From contig NW_002060944.1 of NCBI RefSeq assembly GCF_000150275.1, positions 127,614-191,613 on the forward strand: DNA of 64,000 nt. Direction: 5' to 3'. Positions 12,384-23,320 of this stretch are shown here, one piece after another. Under the pieces are notes generated by a model. It made no database searches. It was not told the origin of the DNA and saw only the letters and a list, made by a program, of their open reading frames with translations. The DNA comes from Trichoplax adhaerens (lineage: Eukaryota > Placozoa > Uniplacotomia > Trichoplacea > Trichoplacidae). A program made the translations under genes and the position numbers. Each line of letters opens with the position of its first letter. The first letter of the stretch is position 1.

Positions 12384-12468
12384 TATGATAGAAAATAGTT
12401 TTAGGATAGTTGCAGTCATTGGATAGGCCACAAATTTTCTCAATCAACGCATCCCAGGCAGATGCCAT
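12211..12468 (-). pseudogene. Hypothetical minus-strand ORF or gene relic
   Basis: An 85-codon open frame begins MASAWDALIEKICGLSNDC and reads toward the 5' side of the cluster, head-to-head with the Roc-COR gene starting at 12593. The segment LIEKICGLSNDCNYPKTIFY faintly recalls the part of RecQ-like helicases that precedes their IIFCRT motif, but the match is weak and incomplete. The C-terminal half is duplicated at DNA level by the 122-bp tandem repeat and breaks up there. It could be a relic of a helicase-like gene or an accidental frame. I cannot assign a function. Confidence 0.25.
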
Positions 12469-12592
12469 TTTAAATAGCGTTGGCTAATTAGCTTGAGGAA
12501 TAACATAGAAGTAAGAATAAATTCTTGACGGATCACTGAATAGCAGCTAAGGTACACGTGTTAGACAGTGTATCTCTTTCGATCTATTCGAT

Positions 12593-15500
12593 ATGGCTCT
12601 ACATCCTACCCAGTTGGACATCCTAGAACGCTTACTGTTACTCTATGAAGACGGTCGCCAAAGTCAGCAAAATTATAGAGATGAAGAAGCACTTTCCAGT
12701 TATTTACATGCTATCGATGAAATCCAATCCATCGTTCAACCAACTACCGAATTGGATGAATTACAATACGATATCTATCTTAATATTTGCGACATTTACA
12801 TACGACAACACCAATGGGTGAAAGCTGATGAATTATGTCTGAAAGCAAAGAAAATAGCATTAAAAGTAAACGATCAGTTGAAAGTTGCTCGATGTTTAGA
12901 TCGCCAAGGCGACATTCAATCACTGCAAGATAATGCAAGCGGAGCTTTAGATAATTATGTTAAATCACTGGGTATTAAGTTACAGTTATTAGGAGACAAT
13001 AATCTAGATATTTCCAGCTCTTATGGCAGAATTGGAATCGTCTACTACAACCAGGGAGAGCTTGATGAAGCTCTTTCGGCGTATGAAAAAGCGCTAAAAA
13101 TCGATGACAGAATATTTGGTCGTAGTCATCCCTGTGTTGCAGACTTGTATACCAGCATTGGTAAAATATACGATGATCAGAAAAAGTACAGTCAAGCGTT
13201 AAACAACTACAAAACGGCTCTTGAAATATGCAAGCATGTATATGACGATAATCATCCTAATGTTGCTCAGTTATATGCTAGCTTAGCAAGTATATACTAC
13301 AAACAAGGTAAGCACAAGCAGGCTCTTTCTATGTTTGAAAAATCGATAAAAATGGTCAAGCAAGTACATGGCGAAAATCATGCGGATATAGCTGTTTGGT
13401 ACCAAAACATAGCATTAGTGCTTCTAAATCAGGCAAAGTATGATCAAGCCATAACAATGTATAATCAGGCTATCAAAGTTTTACGTAATCTTTTCGGTGA
13501 AAGTCATCCTGATATTACCCAAATCAATAGCAAGATAGCCGATATAAATTATCAACGATATCAATCCGATATTGCTGTTCCAACGAAAGAAAGTGGTAAG
13601 ATAGTTGTAAGATGATCGTGAATAGAAATAGAATAAATTTATGTTCAATTAGTACTTATAGCGAGTAGTTTAAATGCGAAAGAATTTGTACTGTGTGACT
13701 TGTTAAATAAGTCGATACGGATATCCTCTTTCCACTAGTTCATTGCGTAACTGACCAGCATAAAGAACCCAATGAACGAATAAACTTAGCCAGTAGTTTT
13801 TTATATAAGGTTTACATAGTAAGGTATCAACGTGTACACTTACTTGACTTATAGGAAGTGAAGAATCTAACTCACAATATACGAAAGAAGAAAATGAAGC
13901 TATAAAAGAATTTATCGGTTTGTATTGAGGAGAAAGATTGTATTTTCAATATCGCAATCGTGACGTAATTATTGGTCGTTGTTTTACAAAATAATTATAG
14001 CTTAATGTCTTGTAAGAAAGTTGCTTAGTGTACTGATTGACTTGATAATATATCAGATACAACTGCTTTAAGGCGTTTCGAAAAATTAAAAAGTGTTCTA
14101 ATTTACACCTTATAATGCTGTACAGATGCGTGTTATTCTACGATTGCAAACTCCATTGGAAGTCATTGGATTGCATTGGCTTCTGATCTGGGCCTTTCCG
14201 ACCATGATATTAACTCCATTAAGAAACAATCTAGCAGTTCACCTACTCAGTCCACTTTAGCAACGCTAATGCTCAATTATTGGCGCAAGAGAAATTTAAC
14301 ACAAGATAACCTGACAATATTAATGAAGAGTCTTGCTGATTTAAAACAAAAAAAAATAGCATCTAGTTTGAATAATCTTTTAATTGAAAATCAAAAGAAT
14401 CCACTATGTTCTAAATACGTCACTACAGTTTTACAAGGTAACAGATTTAATGCTATCATTTAAATGAAGTGCTATTTTAAAATATTGCTTTAATTTAATC
14501 GTGAATAGAACTTACCCAAAAGAATACAGATCTAGAAAATGGTGATGGAAACGCAGATAGAGATGGTAAGAGGACACAAACTACATTGTGATGCATCTTG
14601 TTTCTTGTAAAATATCCGTAATCTTTTAATAATACGGCTTGCAGAATGTAATCAAGTTGTAGTCTTTAGCAGCTACGTAGTCAGGTATTTCAGTCTAGCA
14701 GAGTATTACTGATAGCCGATGTATGCAGCTTTATTGTCATACTGGTTTATGGTAATAATGTAATTAAACTAGAAAATCTAACGATAGGATATTCAGTATC
14801 ATAATGCCTAAAAAATTAATAAGCTATGAGTAGGTGGTGCATCTTATCAAAATTCTATAAAGTAATGTTATCGATATCTGACAGCTATAGAGTAAAGCAT
14901 TTCAGTACGTTAATGTTATAATAAAAAATTTAGAAAATTTCTACATTTGTATAGGATAACACATATGCGATCCATTAGTAATACATAACAACATAAGTGC
15001 TATTAATGATAATAATAAAGCTTCAGTAATGAGCTAATTAGTTATTAATATTGGCAAATTTATGGCTATGTTAATGTATTTTATCTAGCTGTAGAAGATA
15101 AAGAATATCTAGAAGACTATAATAGAGCATTAGAAGATGGTAAATGTAGTAATGATTTTACTAAAATTGTCATTGTCGGTCCTGAAAATGTCGGTAAATC
15201 ATCTATTATGAATGCATTTACTGAGGATGGAAAACTTAAGGAAACCCGCCAAACTGAGGTTGCTGAAGACACTAACAAATTAGTAAATCTTATCACATTT
15301 GATATTTTGAATAAGAAAGTAGTTGATTTTAGAAAAGTATTACTTCAGAAAGTACTCTTGGCAATAGAACGGTTTAAAAATCAAACTGACCCTAAATTAA
15401 CCGTTAATCAACAAGACGAATTGAACGCCAATCAAGAGGACAAAATCAACACCACATCTGATCATTCGCGTGGCCAAATGACCACTACAACTGAAAATAA

Positions 15501-18500
15501 TTTAGAAATAACGAAAGATGTGAACGAATTAGCTGTTGCAGAAGTAATAGAACCTACATTAAAAGCTGAAACAGTGGATAGTTCTACAGATATCGATAAT
15601 AATGCTGTAAAAGACGCAGAGAATAGCTCTATACCGAAAAATTATCCCACTCAAACTATACCTAAAGTAAATCATAAGCTCTCAATTTATGAAGATTTAA
15701 TACGATCTCTGACGGATACTAAGGGCAAGATTGAAGATGATAATACTAAAGATAATCGCTACGGAAAGCTAGTCGATTTTGGAGGTCAAGCTATCTATTA
15801 CGTAGCCCATCGCCCATTCCTATCTGGAAAGAGTATCTATGTGTTAGTTTTTAATATCAACCATACAATTGATACTCCAATAGAGGGCCGAAATAATAAA
15901 ACCATCGGTGTGACCTACCGACAAGCTATGCGAGAATGGCTAACCTCGACAATCAGTAGCCACAAGGGTAAAAGTACTCTCGATGTGAAAATTGGTGAGG
16001 AATATGCGACATACGATCTGCCGATTGTTATCCTGGTAGCATCACATGGTGATCTAGTAAAGCCTTCGGAACACCGTAAAAAATTTAGAATTTTCAAAAA
16101 TGCATTAGTCGAAGATATGCCAAAATATAGACGAAATATATGCAGTTCAAACATAATATTTCACTGTAAACCAAATGATAATACCAAAGCATCTGTTAAG
16201 CAAAGACGTGATACTAGTAGTACCCTGCATCAATTAATCAAGCAATTTGCTTTGAGTCAGCCGTTTATGAAAGAAGAAATTCCCATTCGATGGTATATTA
16301 TGGCATCAATACTACATACGTCAGCTGACGATAAAAGTAAGGAAACTGCATCAAAATCTAGCTATAAAGATATCTTACATCGAATACACAACATCATGAA
16401 ATACGATGAAATTAGACAGCTAGCTAAAGATTGTGAATTGTATGAGGACGAAAAAAATTTACGAAGTATGCTGCTGTACTTGCATGATATAGGCGATATC
16501 GTATTTTGTGAGAAAAAAGGGTGCGATGCAATGGTAGTAACTAATCTGGATTGGCTACTTGCAATATTTCGATCGATTATCAAAATTGGTGATGATAACT
16601 GCAAGAGTGCTTGCTCAGAAAGTTGCTGTAAAACTGCTCGTAAAACTGGTAAAATGTCAGAATCATGTATTGATGCAACTCTTGCTAACAGTGAAATAAA
16701 ACTAAATAAAGACGAAAAGGAGTTTACGAGTGCTTACTCAGAAAAAAAAAAAAGAAAAAGAAAAAGAAAAAGTTGCTATAAAACTGCTCGTAAAACTGCT
16801 CGTAAAACTGGTCAAATGTCAGTATCATGTATTGATACAACTCTTGCTGACAGTGAAATAAAATTAAATAAAGATGAAAAGGAGTTTATGAGTGCTCACT
16901 TAGAAAGTTGCTATAAAATTGCTCGTAAAACTGGTAAAATATCAGAATCATATATTGGTAAAATTCTTGCTAACAGTGGAATAAAATTAAATGATTACGA
17001 AAAGAAGTTTATTATACAATTAATGGAGAGCTATGATATCATTTGCAAGATAGAGAATAAAAATCAGAAAGGAGATGATGGTCGCCAGTTTATTGTGCCG
17101 TATTTGCTATATTCATCAGATAAAATGAAAGCTGATGATTGTATTCTTTCCGATTGGTTATACATTGGATACGATTGTAAAATTATACCCTATATTCCTG
17201 ACGGAATATTTTACTGCCTTTTATCAGCGTGTTTAAAGATATGGAATGTGTTAGACGTAGAGATCTACCGTCGATCTGCAAAATACAAACTGGAATTTCC
17301 TTATGGGATTATAATCAAGAAAGAAGATTCATATATTGGTTTACAATACTGTTACAAGGCTGAAAATAAAGCAATTGCTGAATACGTTAAAAAGGATATT
17401 AAATCTTCAATCAATGCTAATAAACCACAAGAAAAGATTAGAGACACTTTAGACACAGTAGTTAGTGAGAGGATGCCAAAATTTCAGAATGCACACTGTC
17501 AATTTTTTGTTAATTGCTCCTCATGTGGAGAGAAAACAACAATTACAAGCCATTTAAATGGACAGTTGACTTATATCTGTTGTTCAGAATGTAATACGCA
17601 CTTCAAATCAACAGCATTAAGCCAGTGGATGGGTGATAAGCTGGAAGAATTACCAGGTATCGATTGGATATTGAATTTTAGTTTAAATTGTTATTCTTTC
17701 ATATATTTTAATTTAAAACTATACGCCTGTTAAATAATGTATATCATCTGCACTTACTTGCACCGTTGCCGATTTACGATGCCCTATTTTTAAATTAGAT
17801 ATATCTTTATAGAACTATCAATTTATCACAAAATTGTTAAGGGGAAGGCTGTAAATTTTCACATATCCATAAAGACAGTGATATATCAAGAATATCAATT
17901 TAATTAATGTAACGTAAATGCATGTAGTGCTAGAAATTATTTAATTAATTAACTGGCAAATTTCAGTCAATTTTTCGCAGTCCATTAAGCCTTTCTTGGA
18001 TTTATAGAAAAAATATTTCACTCTATTTATGAATTCTACGCAAAGTTGATACCGTTGAAATTGTGGGCAATTCGCAAAAGAAAATTTCTATGTTATCTAC
18101 TTGAGGTTAATGTAGTACCACTAAGTGGCATATTACAAATTTTACGTCACGGATGATAGACCACAACTGAGTTTTTTTTAATTGTATTGGATTAACATTA
18201 TAATGGCCGATACAACAGATAAAGAATCGTAATAGAAATCAGTCGATTTTACTACTCTATTTTTATCTTTAGGTACGCAAGCACTATGCAAATATCAAGG
18301 GTTTTCTTACCAATTACATCGAGGTATTACCTTTTAATTTAAATTATTGGTAACTTAACTTCATTCATTATCTGTACATGCCATAATACGTATATTAAGA
18401 GGTGTCATTCTATTACAAACATCATTCCTTAAATGAATAATTTAATACTAATTTTAAAATGTGATTTAGATTTATGATTTTAAACCTATGCTGTGTAATA

Positions 18501-19455
18501 TGCTATATAAGTGAATGGTGACCAATAGATTATACTTATATTTATAGACGTTAGTAGAGAATTGTTGTAAATATGCAGAAATGTCCTACCATTAGGATTA
18601 ATAATTTACTATTGATTGTTGGTCGAGAATTCAACAAGTATTACTTATCATTTATGTAAGAAATCGATAACATACGTACTAGAATGATAATCATACAAAA
18701 ATTGAATACACTAACGGTAAATTTGAAAAAAATCTTAGTAAGCAAAGAGTATATAGCACTTCCTTTTAGTTGATAGATCGCTTATAAACGCCGCTTATAA
18801 ATCTTTTGCTTCATGAAGAAATGATTCATTCTAATATTGATTGAAGAGTTGATCTTATTGAAAGGGGCTATCCATACATTAAATATGTTCCTCTTAGATT
18901 CCTCAAAAAATAGTATAAACCTATTGAAAAAGTTTGCGTTGATTCATTAGTGACTTCTGTGTATTGCTGTAAGCTGAGTCAGAACTATAATTACTCTGTA
19001 AGTCTAATAGTCTTTAATAATTTAAAATACTAGTACATGACATTCATCTACAAATATCACTGACAAACGGAAAAAATATGTTCCATTTGGCTAATATGGA
19101 GTTTCATGATTGTCTAGGGAAGTTTAATTTTGATAGCAATATTTTAATAGTTGATCTTCTGTTCTTTTAAATAGAGAGCTTCAATAAATGTTTTGATATT
19201 GTAGCTGAAAAATTGTATAGTTACGAAATCTGTCCCTTTGGTGTTAAACTTGGCTTAGAATTTATCCCCATTAATGAAATCTGCGATGAAAAAGGCAAGC
19301 CCTACACGAAAACAATGAAAGTACTACACATGTGGCAACAAAAAGTCGGCTTGAATGCTGAAATAATCGATATTATTAAAGTCTTACAGGACATAAGTAG
19401 AGTTGATATAGTAGAGAAATTAAAATCCTATTTAAGTGATTTCTTGCGTGATTAA
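12593..19455 (+). CDS. TPR-Death-Roc-COR-Death multidomain protein
   Basis: Seven phase-1-joined exons: 12593-13595, 13855-13917, 14126-14437, 14530-14565, 15089-17656, 18273-18323 and 19175-19455. They total 4314 nt, or 1437 aa. Residues about 1-330 are TPRs, and 360-455 are a death domain (SIGSHWIALASDLGLSD, then MLNYWRKR). From about 497 there is a Roc GTPase: P-loop GPENVGKSS, switch-type DFGGQ near 700 and VASHGD near 782. A low-complexity insert of about 150 aa separates P-loop and DFGGQ. COR follows (IPIRWY, LLYLHDIGDIVFC, WLLAIF) and contains a triplicated 40-aa segment. A Cys4 zinc ribbon comes next (CSSC...CCSEC), and a second death domain ends the protein (VLHMWQQKVGLNAEI...ISRVDIVEKL). 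It should be a GTP-regulated cytosolic scaffold recruiting death-fold partners. DAPK1 and LRRK proteins share Roc-COR but have no TPR plus two death domains. The small exons at 14530 and 18273 are the least certain. Confidence 0.87.
16621..17030 (+). repeat. Intragenic triplication inside the COR region
   Basis: Three in-frame copies of a 40-41-codon unit start at AGTTGCT(G/A)TAAAA: 16621, 16771 and 16906. Each encodes SC(C/Y)K(T/I)ARKTG(K/Q)(M/I)S, then about ten residues, then IKLN...EK. Copy 2 is preceded by a purine tract (16742-16770) coding for a Lys/Arg run and contains a 12-nt duplication (ARKT twice). The third copy leads directly into the normal COR helix (LMESYDIICKI), so copies 1 and 2 appear to be the extra ones. 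The Lys/Arg run resembles a nuclear localisation signal but may simply be slippage product. Confidence 0.85.
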
Positions 19456-22400
19456 AACTTTTAATAATAATCCTAAACTTTACGTTATCAGAGCTTCTAT
19501 TCAAGATAGCTTCTGAAGATTTAAAGTTGTAAATATATAGAACATATAATATCTTACTGTCACAATTTCACTTCTGCGACAAGGTAACGTACAGTAGAAG
19601 TCTATAAGTAGCTTCAGACTTAAATGCCCTTTTACTTAATGTTAAGCATACACAGCAAAATACTGTAAAGATGAAACTTTTATTAGAAAGATACATTTAC
19701 AACTTTTTATTACACTACTCGACTCAAATGTTCCCGTTTATATAGGAACCGTCTAATTTATAAACAACAACAGTATTATTATTATATCATACTAGTAATT
19801 CAACTACCATCAACTAGAACTTGAATCATCTTACTGCTATCTATCACATAATAACAATCAATATCAAATATGTATTGAACTATCGCAAACAACATCCACG
19901 TTAAGGCATTACTTATCTTACCTAGCACTACAAATATGGATATTTTCCATACTAGCTAATACTGTACTTATTAAGCTACCCTAATGACAAGGCAACATCG
20001 TAACACTTACATACGGTATAGTATATGTCATATACTAACTAACTTGATGGCCTTAACTTTTCATCAGCCATGATAATTTCCTATCTTTTCACATTAATAT
20101 AAAATAAGCCTAATAATTCATTTGAATATGCTGCTTATAGCCTATTTGGTTTTTAAGTTAAAGATCTAATATTTTTAATACTCGTATCCGAATAAAATTT
20201 CTTGATTGTGAGCTGTGTAGGTTTCGTAGCTTAATTGATTTGTTCTATAAATATGTAAACAAGTTTATAAATCCTTTAATTATTGCAACAAAACCTGTTC
20301 TACTAATAGTAATTAGAGTGTAGATCACACAAGTAATTTTATAATAGCACATTTTATTACTGATTCTGCATCGATTAAGATACTATGTAATAGTACAACT
20401 AGTTCTGACAGACAAGGAAAACTTGCTATACTAGTAGATCTTAGAAAAGAAGGACCAAGAACAATAATAACAGAAAAGCGCAGCTGCTTAAATACGTTAT
20501 CTAACTTGGTGTCAACAAAACAATCGCGAAAACATAATTCAACCTTTACAGAACTAAGTATGAGAATAAAATTTTATGATTAGTATCATATTCTATGTAG
20601 CTCAAATCAGTATGCTTGAATTATCACAAAAATTACTTATATTTATATGCTATTGTCGGCCAAAACCCGAAGTAATCTATGGTTATGTTTATATACCTAT
20701 TACTGTCAACAGCCCTAGATTTTGGTATTGCTTCTAAGTTATATCTAATTCACTTTTACATAACATGTTGACAACAATAGCTTATCTAACGGCTTCACTA
20801 CAATTATATGGATTATTCATTAGAAAGTAGTAGTAATTGACTTCTTACTGAGATTTTTTATCAACGGCGCCATCAACGTATCCACGACGGAAAGGTAAAA
20901 GCTCGAGCTGGCTAGACCTTGATTTCGTCGCTGACAGAGCCTAAAGAAAGCCTATATTCACGAGCAAGTAATGAGATAGACTAGTAACAACTGTGAAAGG
21001 AGAATAGGATAATGGTGAGTTGAACAGCCAAGCATGCTTCGCCTGTAAAGTATATCGATTGGACTCAACATGATTGATATTTTGGTTCTATCGCATTATA
21101 TCATGAAAGAAGGATGGACGATGCAGAGTTTAATTTGAAGTGTATCATTTCAGTAATGACAGTGATGTAGTGGCAAGGGTGCAAACTACTTGCTTATTGG
21201 CCTTTGAGATCGTTTCCTTACAATCGACACTGTTTTAATCGCTTCAAATTCATATCGAGGCAACACTTCTTATTACAGAAAAGACTTACATATTTATAGC
21301 AGTTTTACTGCATTGCCAAATTGTCACCCTAGATAATTAGTTCGATCCTACTAAATCATTTCCTATTTTGTCATGTCACCATCTCAGTTAAGCTACTATA
21401 TATGGCATAGATCCCACGTCGTAGTAATTGATAGTCAAATAATTCTACAAAGCCAATCTAGAAATGTAAACTGAATATTTCGTTTTATCAAGGACCATTA
21501 TAGAAATTAATTTTAAGCTCTATGTTGATTACTTCGTCATTTTGGGCAAAGATCAATTTAAAATAAATAAACTTTTTCTAAATTATCTACAAAATGAATT
21601 AAAGGAAGTCTTGCAGCTAACAACGGCTTGATAACCGTCCTTTTATGATACTAAGTCCAGTTAAAGCAATAGTTCTTCAATTTAAAATCTATATTGCTAC
21701 TGGAAACATTAACATTCTACGTAGGAGGTCGAAAATAGATTCGATTAACAACTATAATATCTACCGTACACTATTTTTTTCTCGTATGTAATTAATAGGA
21801 AGGATCCAATTAATATTGCGAATAAGATGGGAATCAACTCGATTACCATTTACTCGAATTAATCGAAAGATAGATCGATCAGCATATCATCTACAAAAAT
21901 CTAAGGCAATATAGACAAATTTGATGGTTAGTGATAAGAAACGTTCATTTTCTTCAAAATTAAAAATTCTCTTTAAATTTACTAATTGAAAAAATATACT
22001 AGTGTTTCGTGTAGAAGGAGAGAAATATTATTTAACTGCAAGTTTGTTATCTCTATGCTTTCCATGGATATCGGTATGAATATTGATTGAAATATAGCTG
22101 CGTTAACATGGCTTGTAAGTCTTTTGTAGACTATTAATTGTATATTGACCGATATTTTCAAAATATTATTTAGTTGAGTGTTTTTCTTAGATTTCGAATT
22201 TTATTGTTAATAGATAGGTCAAATAATCACCTGATCTGGATCTTGCAGGATATATTATTTAGCTATTCATACTATTAAACAAGAGTAAGAAAATACAAAT
22301 GCTTTTAGAGTAAAAGAGAAGAGAAGATGCTACTACGTGCTATAGCCTGGCAAGGTATTGACCGTTGTTAATGATTGAAAGTAAACCAAGCAATTGGTCT

Positions 22401-23019
22401 AAACAATCTATTGCTTGAAAGTCAATAAAGTCAGATATCAACTACAACAACAATTTTGTAAGATAAATAGTTCGTTACTATTTTGAAATTGATTACTTGA
22501 CAGCTTGAAATTTATTCAAATTAGTTTTAGAATTTACCTATAAAAAATCTGGTAATGAATTAGAATGTGACAATATTACTGTTATGTATGGTCTACTACC
22601 GCGCTAGAAAGTAGTTTTATCCTACTCTAGGATATATCAAAACTCTCAGTAAGCGAAGAAATAATATAGAAATATGAATACTTATTTACTCACTGCAAAT
22701 TAGGTTTCTACAGCCTAGTAGTATTAACAGATAGGATACCTACTACTTAATAGATAGAATATCACTTTATTCATTTCTAATTAGGCTTTCTATAACCTAG
22801 ATAGTACGTTTATCCTACTTTAGCAAATGGCAAATAGATCAAGATTATTTTGACGATGAATAGCAGAGACGTTTTAATTCCTTGTTTTGGAACTGTCATT
22901 TTATTATCGCTGATGATAGCACACAATTAAATGTTACCACTGTAACAGAACAAAAATTTGATTGGAAAGTAGTTATCCCATTGCTAGGAGGCTTTATCGA
23001 TTATTGAGGTAAGAGAAAC
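19456..23019. other. Intergenic, no gene seen
   Basis: About 3.5 kb of AT-rich, stop-dense DNA after the Roc-COR gene. A copy of the AAAGATCAATTTAAAATAA motif lies at 21547. No coding region, RNA gene or array was recognised. Confidence 0.5.
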
Positions 23020-23320
23020 TAATTTTAAAACTATAGAGAAAGAAATTGAGATGATACTCCGTAAAAATATATAGGGCAGTTCACGTGGTCCGCATGTAGC
23101 ACCAACAGCATTAATTCCAAAATTCAACGAAAATGAAGATTTTGTGCTGACAATAGGAGATTAAATAAAGTGGCATTTGAAGGTGAGTATCTGTTACTAA
23201 GAGCAGATAATTCGTTAGATGTGTTATGAAAAGCTAAATGTTTTCCCACTTTAGAGTCTTTAAGTGAATATTGGCAGGTCCCAGCGGCTACAAATTCTGC
23301 AATCTCCAGCATTCATTGAT
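23020..23320 (+). mobile_element. Decayed Ty3/gypsy reverse-transcriptase fragment
   Basis: Conceptual translation shows the conserved order of Ty3/gypsy reverse transcriptase. An IEKEIEMILRKNI segment ends in a stop. It is followed by SSRGPHVAPTALIPKF (position of the family's SPWASPVVLVKK), then, in a shifted frame from 23137, RFCADNRRLNKVAF (family RFCVDYRRLN) and SLDVL-stop-KAKCFPTL..SEYWQV (family LD.L..AK.FSTLDL.SGYWQV). There are at least two stops and one frameshift in 300 bp. No catalytic YxDD motif, RNase H, integrase or LTR was recognised around it. It is a dead internal fragment of an LTR retrotransposon. Confidence 0.8.
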
